Source: CAXSEF01 sp964236535
Lineage (GTDB): Bacteria > Pseudomonadota > Alphaproteobacteria > Acetobacterales > Acetobacteraceae
DNA: 23,074 nucleotides
Direction of reading: 5' to 3'
Assembly (NCBI GenBank): GCA_964236535.1
Contig: CAXSEF010000049.1
Location: 1-23,074 of the forward strand
The position numbers and the translations under genes were made by a program. Shown piece after piece: positions 6,695-14,896 of this stretch (its first letter is position 1; each line of letters begins with the position of its first letter). The notes beneath the pieces are model-generated. The model had not been told where the DNA came from, did no database searches, and saw only the letters and a program-made list of their open reading frames with translations.

Positions 6695-8443
6695 ACTGGC
6701 AGCATCCTGCGCATTGGCGCCGGCCGCGAGACCGACGCCGCCAGCGCCCTCGGCTTTCTCCACGCACGTGACCGACGATCGCAGGTAACGCTGCTGCGTA
6801 CTGCTGGCTCGGGTCGGCTGTCTGAGCTATTGGGTGCACGCGCGTTGCCGCTAAACCGCATGATGCGCACCCTGGGACTACGCCGGCTTGCGGAGGCAGA
6901 TGCTAGTGCCGCCGGCCCGGAGCTGCGGGCCTTGCTCGATGTCTGTGCGCACAGGGTCAATGCCTGAATCGGGACGTGCGGACGGCTGGCCTCGCTCGGC
7001 GCGCCGCTACTCGGGCCGCCGGAGCCGTGGACGCCGGCCGGCACCATGCTGTGGGCGCATCCTGGCGCTGTGGTTGTCGTTCAACGCGCAGGCCAAGCTG
7101 TTACGCGTCGCGCTGTCCGCGCACCTGAACCCGGCACGGCTGATGCAGCGCTGGCCGGTCCCGCGCCACGTGCTGTCAGCCGACGCACCCGCCGGCCCCG
7201 AGCGCCACGCCGACAACGGGCCGGTCAGCGACTTGAGCGCCCGAATCGGTCCGTCGCGAGGCGTGCCCGGCGCTGGTCCACCCAACGGCGCTGCAGTACC
7301 GGCAAGTCCTGCCGCCGGACCGGTCTTTGCCTCCGCAATGGAGACCCTGCGCCTCGTCGCCGGCCTGCTGGCGTTAAACCGCGCCCGCGACGTCGACGAG
7401 GCTGGCCGCGCCGCCGCTCGCCACCCCGGCGCAGAACCTGCTGGTTGCCAACGCCAGCCGCATCGCGCTCTTCACCACTGGGCGCACGCCGGTCCGGCGC
7501 TCCGGCGACGCGGTGTCGCCGGGCGCGGATGACAGCCGCGACTGGGTCGCCGACGACGCCGGAACCGCGCTGCCGCACTTCGTGTCCCCGGACAGCGGAC
7601 CGCTACTCATCGGCAACGAGCCCACCACACCGACGCCCGCGGTGTTCCTCGGCCGCGACGCCGACTGCGACTGGCGAGTGCAGCGCATCCGCGCCCTGCT
7701 GGATCCCCGCCCTGCGGTAGACATTGCTGGGTTCGCCGCCATGCAGGCCGACACCATAAGCGCGTTCGCGCCGGTGCTGCTGCCGGTTCTGGCCTATACC
7801 GAGATCGCCCTCGGCCTGCCGCAACGATCGCTGGCCCTGCTCGTTGGCTGGAACGGCGCGATGGATGCGGCCCGGTGGGTAAAGCGCTTCGTCACCGACG
7901 TGCTCGCCCGCTGCGGCGTGCCGGAGTCCGAGCGCGATCCCTGGAAGGACTTCTCCGCTTGGCTGCTCGCGGCACCCGAGGCCGACGCCGCCTTCTGGTG
8001 CGACAGTTCCTGCGCTCCGCTACTTGCCGCGAGCCTGGCCGAGGTCAGCACCACCCTCTCCGCCCGCTTCGGCCTCGACCCGGCCGCATGGCGCTGGGGC
8101 CAGGCGCACCAAGCGAGCTTTGCCGACCCGTTGCTGGTAGCCCTGCCGGTCCTCGGCTGGCTCATCACCCACCGGGTTGCGGTTCCGGACGACGACACCG
8201 CGTTGTCCCGCGGGTCGCAACGGCCAACGTGGCGACTTCACCTCCCGGCACGGCGCAGTATATCCGGCGGGCTATGAGCTCGCCGACCTCGACCGCAGCC
8301 GCTTCATGACCACTCCGGGCGAGAGCGGCAATCCCCTGAGCCCGCTCGCATGGAACATGCTGCAACGCTGGGCCGGGGGCGCTACCATCACGCTCGGGCC
8401 GACACCAGATAGGGTCGGCGCTACCGCAGAGCTGACGCCGTGA
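6695..8443 (+). pseudogene. Penicillin acylase family (Ntn hydrolase, peptidase S45), decayed
   Basis: This is the remains of a periplasmic penicillin/acyl-homoserine-lactone acylase-type amidase. The 5' end (signal peptide and start) is missing. Homology starts at SILRIGAGRETDAASALGF and continues as LLRTAGSGRLSELLGA, then VNA followed by TGA where family members have Trp. After the stop come RLASLGAPLLGPPEPWTP, a frameshift, and ILALWLSFNAQAKLLRVALS. The segment that should carry the N-terminal nucleophile Ser of the beta chain (SNxW) is absent; sequence jumps to DNGPVSDLSARI, an internal loss of roughly 150 codons. Later blocks are ALNRARDVDE, NLLVANASRIALFTTGRTPVRRSGD, FAAMQADTISAF, WRWGQAHQASFADPLL and NMLQRWAGGATITLGPTPD, in shifting frames. 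It is clearly non-functional. The stop overlaps a possible GTG of the RDD gene. Confidence 0.85.
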
Positions 8444-8483
8444 GTGCCCCGCGCCCGCTGGCGCAAGGGCCGCGCGGAACCTT

Positions 8484-8489
8484 GGAGGG
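8484..8489 (+). promoter_or_regulatory. Strong Shine-Dalgarno that sets the RDD gene start
   Basis: GGAGGG lies 7 nt before an in-frame GTG at 8497. It supports that GTG over the upstream GTG at 8440 that overlaps the dead acylase stop. It lets the RDD gene be translated independently of the broken upstream frame. Confidence 0.6.
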
Positions 8490-8496
8490 ATGCGTC

Positions 8497-9027
8497 GTGC
8501 AGGATCGCGGAGCGCAGCACTGGGCGGGCCTGGATGCCGGACCCGGGCGGGAGCTGCTGGATGGCTGGCCGGACGATGCGGCACTGACTCGGGGCGTACT
8601 CGGCCGGCGGATCGTGTCCTGGCTTGCCGACGGCGTCATCGTCGCCGTGCTGCTGATCCTGCTGCACGTCGGCTTGCTGGCGCTGGGCCTGCTTACCCTG
8701 GGTCTCGGCCTGCCCCTGCTGGGGCTGCTACCGGCGGTCCCCTTCCTCTACACTTGGCTATGCGTGGCAGGATTTGGCGCCACGCCGGGCCAAGCGTTCG
8801 CAGGGGTCGGCGTGCGCGGCGCCAACCTGTCCCATCCGTCCGGGCTGCAGGCGCTGCTCTACACCACGGGCTACTGGCTGACGTTGGCGACAGGTGGGCT
8901 GCTATTCGCGGTAGCGCTAGTCACCCGCCGGCATCGCGCCCTGCACGACATGCTAGCGGGCGTTCTCGTGATGCGCACCGACGAACCGGGCCGCGCTTCG
9001 CGACGGTTCCGTGGCGTGGTCGCCTGA
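8497..9027 (+). CDS. RDD family inner-membrane protein
   Basis: A 176-residue polytopic membrane protein. The RDD signature residues appear as Arg-Arg at 37-38 and Asp45 in GRRIVSWLADG, and as Asp151 in RRHRALHDMLAGVLV. Hydrophobic segments lie at about 43-63, 66-90 and 120-142. RDD proteins are of mostly unknown function, with a few proposed as transporters. The start at 8497 rests on the GGAGGG just upstream. A longer version from GTG 8440 would overlap the acylase pseudogene stop as GTGA, which suggests the two genes were once coupled. The bpt gene begins 5 bases after its stop, an adjacency I recall from other alphaproteobacteria, so a shared transcript is likely. The family call is secure, the start less so. 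Confidence 0.85.
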   Translation: MQDRGAQHWAGLDAGPGRELLDGWPDDAALTRGVLGRRIVSWLADGVIVAVLLILLHVGLLALGLLTLGLGLPLLGLLPAVPFLYTWLCVAGFGATPGQAFAGVGVRGANLSHPSGLQALLYTTGYWLTLATGGLLFAVALVTRRHRALHDMLAGVLVMRTDEPGRASRRFRGVVA

Positions 9028-9031
9028 CGCC

Positions 9032-9838
9032 ATGACACGACCGACCAGCCCCGAGCCACGGCGCGCCCAAGGCAACTACCAACCGCCTCGCCGCCCTCAA
9101 TTCTTTTACACCACCGCACCCCTGCCCTGCCCCTACGTCGCCGGGCGCACCGAACGCAAGGTCGTCACCGAGATCACCGGGCCAGACGCGGACGCGCTGC
9201 ACGACCGGCTGTCGCGGGCCGGCTTCCGGCGCAGCCATAACATCGCCTATGCGCCAGTCTGTCCGTCCTGCAACGCCTGCGTGCCGATTCGCATCCCGCA
9301 CGCGGGCTTCGCACCCGACCGTACCCTGCGCCGCATCGCCCGGGTCAACGCCGCGGTCGAGGGTAGCGAGGTTGCCGCCCGCGCCACCACCGAGCAGTTC
9401 GCGCTGTTCCAGCGATACCAGCAGGCCCGTCACGGGGAGGGCGACATGGCGGCGATGAGCTTCTACGACTACCGCGCGATGGTTGAGGACACCCCGGTAG
9501 AGACGCTCGTAGTCGAGTTCCGCGACCCGGACGACCGCCTGGTCGGCGCGTGCCTGGCCGACCGGCTCGGCGATGGGCTGTCCGCCGTCTACAGCTACTT
9601 CGCGCCCGAGCTCGAGCGCCGGTCGCTCGGCACCTACGCGATCCTGTGGCTGATCGAGCGCGCCCGTACGCTTGGACTGCCCTACGTCTATCTCGGCTAC
9701 TGGGTGCCGGAGAGCAGAAAAATGGCCTACAAGGCCCGGTTCCGGCCGAGCGAAATTCTGGCAGGCGGCGCGTGGCGGACACTCACGGACGCCGATATGA
9801 CCGGTTTTTCGCATCTGATTTCGGGGACCACACCCTAG
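9032..9838 (+). CDS. bpt: Aspartate/glutamate leucyltransferase (N-degron pathway)
   Basis: A cytoplasmic aminoacyl-tRNA-protein transferase of 268 residues that adds Leu from Leu-tRNA to proteins with N-terminal Asp or Glu, marking them for ClpS/ClpAP degradation. Family features are PLPCPYVAGRTERKVVTEI near the N-terminus, the Cys cluster CPSCNACVPIRI (77-88), FALFQRYQQARHGEGDM, the acyltransferase fold with SYFAPELERRSLGTYAILW, and YLGYWVPESRKMAYKARFRP. Length fits the bacterial Bpt/Ate family. The start is ATG 9032; an upstream in-frame GTG at 9011 would overlap the RDD gene. No frame damage is visible, in contrast to the acylase two genes upstream. Confidence 0.92.
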   Translation: MTRPTSPEPRRAQGNYQPPRRPQFFYTTAPLPCPYVAGRTERKVVTEITGPDADALHDRLSRAGFRRSHNIAYAPVCPSCNACVPIRIPHAGFAPDRTLRRIARVNAAVEGSEVAARATTEQFALFQRYQQARHGEGDMAAMSFYDYRAMVEDTPVETLVVEFRDPDDRLVGACLADRLGDGLSAVYSYFAPELERRSLGTYAILWLIERARTLGLPYVYLGYWVPESRKMAYKARFRPSEILAGGAWRTLTDADMTGFSHLISGTTP

Positions 9839-9876
9839 CGACGCCAGAGTTTCGTCCGGTCCGACGTGGCAATTTG

Positions 9877-9890
9877 TCGGGCAAGCCCGA
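9877..9890. terminator. Small hairpin between convergent genes, possible terminator
   Basis: TCGGGC-AA-GCCCGA forms a 6-bp stem 38 bp after the bpt stop, in the 183-bp spacer between bpt and the convergent ferredoxin gene. No T-run follows on either strand, so it is a weak candidate at best. Nothing else was recognised in the spacer. Confidence 0.3.
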
Positions 9891-10021
9891 ACTATCTAGC
9901 CAATAAATCAGTCGCTGCAGTGCCGCTGGACGTGATTAGTCCATCGTTCGGGCCTTGGCCTGCGGGGCGTCACGCTCGCCGCTTCCAAGCCAAGCGTGGG
10001 ATCGAACGTCAGGCCGTAGCT

Positions 10022-10345
10022 TCAGATCTGGACGGTGGGCAGTTGCACCACGAGCCCGTCCAGCTCCGGTGTCATGACGATCTGGCAGCTCAGCCGGCTG
10101 TTCGGCTTACGCTCCGTCGCAGTGCTGTCTAGCATGTCGTCCTCGTCGGACTTCATCGCCGGCACCCTGGATTGCCACTCCGGGTCGACATAGACGTGGC
10201 ACGTCGCACACATCGCATTGCCGCCGCACTCCGCGACGATCCCGTCAATCCCGTCATTCACCGCCACCTGCATGATGCTAATCCCGGCCCGTGCTTCGAC
10301 CTCCTGGCGGGCGCCGTCGGGATGTACGTAGACGATGGTGGGCAT
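10022..10345 (-). CDS. 2Fe-2S ferredoxin, adrenodoxin type
   Basis: A 107-residue soluble electron carrier. Cluster ligands are visible as Cys40, Cys46 and Cys49 in AECGGNAMCATC and Cys87 in RLSCQIV, the C-x5-C-x2-C...C pattern of vertebrate-adrenodoxin-like and ISC/P450 ferredoxins. The acidic stretch SDEDDML (about 66-72) matches the partner-binding face of this class. The start is ATG 10345, with AGGAG 8 nt upstream; longer in-frame starts lack family similarity. The stop of the TPR-glycosyltransferase lies about 50 bp upstream, so the two may share a transcript. No P450, reductase or isc gene is nearby, so the redox partner is unknown. Confidence 0.92.
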   Translation of the reverse strand: MPTIVYVHPDGARQEVEARAGISIMQVAVNDGIDGIVAECGGNAMCATCHVYVDPEWQSRVPAMKSDEDDMLDSTATERKPNSRLSCQIVMTPELDGLVVQLPTVQI

Positions 10346-10394
10346 ACGATGCGCTCCTGCTGGCGGCGAAGCGTCGGGGATCACCATGCGGCCG

Positions 10395-12608
10395 TCAACA
10401 CGCAATTACCGGAGTCGCGGGACCATGGCGGACCGCGCGCTCTAGCGCCTCGCCCATCGCCGCGACACAGGAACGGTCCTGCCACAGCCGCTCACGCCCG
10501 GCCCCGATTATCGCCGCAGCGGCCGAGCGTGCAACCGGATCGCGCCCGAGCCGCACCGCCAGCGCCACGTAGTCGTCGAGGCTGTCCGTCACCAGGGAAC
10601 CGGCTCCCATGCGCCGCAGGATGGCGGCACCATGCCGCGCCCGCATGAATGTGCCGGCCAGAGTGACGATCGGCAACACGTGAGCCAGGCCGTCCAGCGT
10701 CGACTTGCCTCCCGACCATCCGGGCGTATCCAGGACCACGTCGCACGCGCCGACTGCGGCCACGAACCCGTCCTGACTTAGCTGCGGCAGGAACACGCAG
10801 TGCTGGTCCGCCTGCAGCCCGCGCCTGGCGAAGGCCTGGTCCAGACGCTCGCGGAACAGCGCTGTCACCTCGGGCGCGCGCGCGAACTCGATGAAGGCGA
10901 ATTGGCACTCACCGACCTCGGCCGCGATGCGAGCGAAGACGTCGTCATATCGCGGGTGATACTTGTAGAGGGCTTGGCCCGACCAGTACACGATCGAACC
11001 CGACCGCAGACCCAGCGCGACACGCGAGGCCGGCTCGAGCCCGTATCCCGGCGGCTCATAGCAAGTGCCGAGATTTGGCAGCTGTACCAGCCGTTCGGTA
11101 TAGTGCGCCTGAGCACCATCCGGTTCCATCAGCGCCGAGGACAGGAACAGGTCCATACTCGGCATGCCGCTGGTCACCGGGTGGCCCCATGACGTCGCCT
11201 GCACCGGTGCCAGGCGCTGTGCCGCGAGGTGAGCCGAAACCGGGTCCATACCCACCTCCGGGTAGAGCACCACGTCCGGCGCACCCTGCAGCACGGCCCG
11301 GCGCCACTCCGACAGCGTGCGCGCACCCTGCACGAAACAATCGGCGAGTGCCGCCGCATGCGCGGTCACCTCGTCCACGATGGTCCCAACGTGGTAGGCA
11401 GTCACAATGAAGCGCTCGCGGTCCAGGTACGTGAGCCAGCCGTGCAGCAGCAGCGACCACACGGTGTGCCGGCAGAAAAACCCGCTGACGACCGCGACCC
11501 GGATGCGCCCGTCACCCCGCATCCCCCGCAGCGGAGCCGGTCCATACAGGCCCTCCACCAGCCGACAGCACAGCGCCCCATACTTCGCCTGCAACGCTCG
11601 GTCGTCGCCCCCCTGATAGGCCAGGAAGAATGGCGGGCTACTCCCAGCCCCCTGGGCAAGCCCGGCCAGTCCGTCACTCAACGCCACGTCGTCCGCCAGC
11701 CCGTCCAGGCAGGCCGTATACCCTGCCCGGCTCGCCGCCACTTCGGCTTCGTCACGGTATAGAATCGGCAGCTGAGCTGCGCACAGCCCGAACCGCGCGA
11801 TCCCGTCATCGTGCCGCAGCGCCAGCGCCGACCCGAATGCCTCGGCCGCCTCCCGCGCCCGGTTCCGTCCCAGTGCCACGCACCCCAGGTTCCGCCATGC
11901 CTCCACCAACCCGGGATCGCACCCGAGCGCCGCCCGGTTGCACGCCGCTGCATTCGCCAGCAACCCGAGCCGGTGCAGCGCCACACCGAGGTTCATGTGC
12001 GCCGCCGCCATACCCGGTTGCGCCGCCACCGCCATCCGGAACCATCCTTCGGCCGCCTTGGCATCGCAGCGCTGCAGAGCCAGGCACCCAAGATTGTACA
12101 ATGCCTCCGCACGCGCCGGCTCCAGCCGCAGGCACGCCAGCAGCGCCGCGTCGGCTCCCGTATCGCTCACCGCGGACAGTGCATTGCCCAGCCGCAACCA
12201 CGCCTCGGCCGATCCGGGTGCAAGCCTCACCGCGCGCCGGCACAGCTCGACCGCTTCCGATCCGTCGCCCGTCCCCAGCAGTGCCGCCGCCAAGTTCCCC
12301 AGCATCGCCACCGAGTCCGGCCGCAACGCCACCGCCCGCCGATGCGCCGCCACCGCCTCTTCCAGCCGGCCCAGTCGGTATAACGCATTGCCCAGGTTCG
12401 AAAAATAGAATGCCCGCTCGGTTCCCGACGCGATCGCCCGCCTTATCAGCGCCACCGCCGCCTCGCCATGGCCCTGCTGATCCATCAGGACCCCCAGCAT
12501 GTGCAACGCGTCCGCATTCCCCGACGCCTGCGCGAGCACCGCCCGATACGCCGCCTCGGCGCCCACCAGATCACCTTGCTCGTGCAGCGCCAGCCCGGCC
12601 TCGAACAT
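10395..12608 (-). CDS. TPR protein with OGT/SPINDLY-like glycosyltransferase domain (GT41)
   Basis: A 737-residue protein. The N-terminal part (about 1-270) is a run of tetratricopeptide repeats, seen as repeated units such as FSNLGNALYRLGRLEEAV, YNLGCLALQRCDAKAAE and AHMNLGVALHRLG. The C-terminal half matches the SPINDLY/O-GlcNAc-transferase catalytic region: RVAVVSGFFCRHTVWSLLL, APVQATSWGHPVTSGMPSMD, IVYWSGQALYKYHPRYDDVF, and DTPGWSGGKSTLDGLAHVLP, the last being the sugar-nucleotide binding region. In bacteria these enzymes glycosylate proteins or build surface polymers; the target here is unknown. I chose ATG 12608 because AAGGGAG lies 6 nt upstream; an ATG at 12632 is also in frame. It is cytoplasmic with no signal peptide, and the frame is intact over 2.2 kb. 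Confidence 0.9.
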   Translation of the reverse strand: MFEAGLALHEQGDLVGAEAAYRAVLAQASGNADALHMLGVLMDQQGHGEAAVALIRRAIASGTERAFYFSNLGNALYRLGRLEEAVAAHRRAVALRPDSVAMLGNLAAALLGTGDGSEAVELCRRAVRLAPGSAEAWLRLGNALSAVSDTGADAALLACLRLEPARAEALYNLGCLALQRCDAKAAEGWFRMAVAAQPGMAAAHMNLGVALHRLGLLANAAACNRAALGCDPGLVEAWRNLGCVALGRNRAREAAEAFGSALALRHDDGIARFGLCAAQLPILYRDEAEVAASRAGYTACLDGLADDVALSDGLAGLAQGAGSSPPFFLAYQGGDDRALQAKYGALCCRLVEGLYGPAPLRGMRGDGRIRVAVVSGFFCRHTVWSLLLHGWLTYLDRERFIVTAYHVGTIVDEVTAHAAALADCFVQGARTLSEWRRAVLQGAPDVVLYPEVGMDPVSAHLAAQRLAPVQATSWGHPVTSGMPSMDLFLSSALMEPDGAQAHYTERLVQLPNLGTCYEPPGYGLEPASRVALGLRSGSIVYWSGQALYKYHPRYDDVFARIAAEVGECQFAFIEFARAPEVTALFRERLDQAFARRGLQADQHCVFLPQLSQDGFVAAVGACDVVLDTPGWSGGKSTLDGLAHVLPIVTLAGTFMRARHGAAILRRMGAGSLVTDSLDDYVALAVRLGRDPVARSAAAAIIGAGRERLWQDRSCVAAMGEALERAVRHGPATPVIAC

Positions 12609-12744
12609 GAACAGCTCCCTTACAGGAGCCATCCTGAACCCGCGCGGTTAATCCATGGTAAGCAGGCAATCGTGGGCTCTGCCAGACCCACCAGGGAGGA
12701 GGCGCCGCTGGACCGCTCCCTTGAAGCAAGGCGGTATCAAGGCG

Positions 12745-12775
12745 GGGTCTGGAGAGCAGAGCCTCTGACTTTTGC
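12745..12775. repeat. Degenerate copy of the dispersed palindrome
   Basis: In the 212-bp spacer between the divergent OGT-like and uup genes, GCAGAGCCTCTG (12756-12767) matches 12 of 12 bases with 15713-15724, the centre of the perfect palindrome there. The left arm (GGTCTGGAGA) has diverged, so the hairpin is weak. It is followed by CTTTTGC and a GCCTAGCC stretch resembling the flank of the 15.7-kb copy. Confidence 0.45.
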
Positions 12776-12820
12776 GTCCTGCCGCTTGCCTAGCCTCCCC
12801 CCAAAGCCCAAAATCGTGGC

Positions 12821-14626
12821 ATGGCCCTGCCCCTGCTCCACCTCCAGGACATCCGTCTCTTCCTGGGCACCGCGCCGCTGCTCGACGGTGCCGAGCTTTC
12901 TGTCGCCGCCGGCGAACGCCTCTGCCTCGTCGGCCGCAACGGATCGGGCAAGTCCACCCTGCTCAAGATCGCCGCCGGCGAGATCCTCCCCGACAGCGGC
13001 ACCCGTTTCCTGCAGCCCGGTGCCACCGTGCGCACCATGGCCCAGGAACCCGATTTCGGCGCCGCCCAGACCACGCTCGACTACGTCACCGAAGGCCTGG
13101 GCCCCAACGACGACCCCTACCGAGGCCGTGCACTGCTGGACCGCCTCGGCCTTGACGGCACCGAGCACCCCGGCAACCTCTCCGGCGGTGAGGCCCGCCG
13201 CGCCGCTTTGGCCCGCGCGCTGGCCCCGTCGCCCGACCTCCTGCTGCTCGACGAGCCCACCAACCATCTCGATCTCCCAGCCATCGAGTGGCTGGAAGCC
13301 GAGCTCGGCAGCCAGCGCGCCGGCATCGTCCTGATCAGTCATGACCGACGCATGCTACAGAAGTTGTCGCGCAACGTCGCCTGGCTCGACCGCGGCATCG
13401 TCCGCCGCCTCGACCAGGGTTTCGCGGCATACGAAGCCTGGCGTGACGAGGTGCTGGACACCGAGGAAGCCGACCAGCACAAGCTCGGCCGCCAGATCAG
13501 GCGCGAGGAGGACTGGATGCGCTACGGCGTCACCGCGCGACGTAAGCGCAACGTCCGCCGCGTCGGCGAGCTCGCCGCCCTGCGCCAGCAGCACCGCGAA
13601 GGCCGCAAGTCCGGCACCTCGCTCAAGCTTGAAGCCGCAACGGCGGAGATCTCAGGCAAGCTCGTCGCCGTCGCCGAGCACGTCGGGAAGTACTACGCTG
13701 GCCGCGCGGTGGTGCGCGATCTGTCGATGCGCCTGTTGCGCGGCGACCGCGTGGGCATTGTCGGCCCGAACGGCGCCGGCAAGACCACGCTGCTCAACCT
13801 GCTCACCGGCCGCCTTGCGCCCGATTCGGGCGAGGTTGCGGTGGGCGCCTCGTTGGAGATGGTCACGCTCGACCAGCTCCGCTCTACGCTTAACCCCTCG
13901 GTGACGCTGCAGGACACCCTGACCGGCGGCGGCGGCGACCAGGTCATGGTCGCCGGCCAGAAACGCCACGTCATCGGCTATATGAAGGACTTCCTGTTCC
14001 GCCCCGAGCAGGCGCGTACCCCTGTCGGCGTGCTCTCTGGCGGGGAGCGCGGCCGCCTCATGCTGGCCTGCGCCCTCGCCCGCCCGTCGAACCTCCTGGT
14101 CCTCGACGAGCCCACTAACGACCTCGACCTCGAAACCCTGGACCTGCTCCAGGAAATGCTCTCCGAGTACAAGGGCACCGTCCTCCTGGTCAGCCACGAC
14201 CGCGACTTCCTCGACCGTGTCGTCAGCTCCACCCTCGCCGCCGAAGGCGATGGCGCCTGGGTCGAATACGCCGGCGGCTACACCGACATGCTGACCCAGC
14301 GTGGAACACCCGGCGCAACGCTGGGAAATGCCGCCACCCCCGTTCTGCGCGCCAACGGCCGCCGCGCCTCCACTGCAGCCGCCCGTCCCAGAATGTCGTT
14401 CCGCGATCAGCGTGATCTTGCCGAGCTGCCACTGCAGATGGAGAGGCTCCGGGCCGAAGCCGTCCGGTTGCGCGACACCCTGTCCGACGCCGGTCTCTAT
14501 CGCCGCGACGCCAAACGCTTCGACAGCACGTCTGCGGCGCTTGCCTCCATCGAAGCCCAGCTTCAGGCCTCTGAGGAACGCTGGCTTACCCTGGAGATGC
14601 AGCGCGAGGCCATCGCCGAGGCCTGA
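12821..14626 (+). CDS. uup: ABC-F ATPase, Uup type
   Basis: A soluble 601-residue tandem ATPase of the ABC-F class, with no membrane part. Domain 1 has Walker A GRNGSGKST (38-46), signature LSGGEARRAAL (120-130) and Walker B LLLLDEPTNHLD (140-151). Domain 2 has Walker A GPNGAGKTT (315-323), signature LSGGERGRL (405-413) and Walker B LLVLDEPTNDLD (425-436). The linker (about 205-275) is Arg/Glu-rich. The C-terminal about 70 residues (LPLQMERLRAEAVRLRDTL onward) form the coiled-coil DNA/ribosome-binding tail that marks Uup. Uup is linked to precise excision of transposons and to ribosome and fork rescue. The ATG at 12821 starts the homology, though no good ribosome-binding site is visible. The gene is monocistronic here and followed by a transposase relic. 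Confidence 0.93.
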   Translation: MALPLLHLQDIRLFLGTAPLLDGAELSVAAGERLCLVGRNGSGKSTLLKIAAGEILPDSGTRFLQPGATVRTMAQEPDFGAAQTTLDYVTEGLGPNDDPYRGRALLDRLGLDGTEHPGNLSGGEARRAALARALAPSPDLLLLDEPTNHLDLPAIEWLEAELGSQRAGIVLISHDRRMLQKLSRNVAWLDRGIVRRLDQGFAAYEAWRDEVLDTEEADQHKLGRQIRREEDWMRYGVTARRKRNVRRVGELAALRQQHREGRKSGTSLKLEAATAEISGKLVAVAEHVGKYYAGRAVVRDLSMRLLRGDRVGIVGPNGAGKTTLLNLLTGRLAPDSGEVAVGASLEMVTLDQLRSTLNPSVTLQDTLTGGGGDQVMVAGQKRHVIGYMKDFLFRPEQARTPVGVLSGGERGRLMLACALARPSNLLVLDEPTNDLDLETLDLLQEMLSEYKGTVLLVSHDRDFLDRVVSSTLAAEGDGAWVEYAGGYTDMLTQRGTPGATLGNAATPVLRANGRRASTAAARPRMSFRDQRDLAELPLQMERLRAEAVRLRDTLSDAGLYRRDAKRFDSTSAALASIEAQLQASEERWLTLEMQREAIAEA

Positions 14627-14711
14627 CCCGAGCAGTGGGAAGGCCAGAGACCCTGCCTGTGAACTTCACTGCCGTCTCTACCAGCGCCCCTGGCCCCTAC
14701 TTGTAAGAACA

Positions 14712-14792
14712 GCAAGTCTGGGCTCTTCTTTCGCTAGAATTCCACTGTCCTAAAAAGGACAGCGGAACCGTGCGAGCTACACCCAGACTTGC
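14712..14792. repeat. Nested inverted repeats downstream of uup
   Basis: Perfect 11-bp arms GCAAGTCTGGG (14712-14722) and CCCAGACTTGC (14782-14792) enclose 59 bp. Inside is a second dyad, TGTCC (14746-14750) and GGACA (14757-14761), around a TAAAAA loop. The segment is AT-richer than its surroundings. It begins 85 bp past the uup stop and ends just before the transposase relic. It could be a complex terminator, a structured RNA, or the remains of a transposon end or MITE. Confidence 0.6.
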
Positions 14793-14896
14793 CGAAAGGC
14801 TAAGGCCATTCGAAACGCGTTTATCATCCGGTCGACCGGCTCTTGTACCCTGGTCCGGCTGGGATCGGGGCAGCTCTGCACCAGGAGCCCTGGGCG

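Noticed and set aside
11630..12610. A 326-codon plus-strand frame opposite the TPR region
   Set aside because: Its Pro/Ala/Arg-rich composition is typical of an antisense shadow in high-GC DNA, and the opposite strand carries clear TPR and GT41 motifs.
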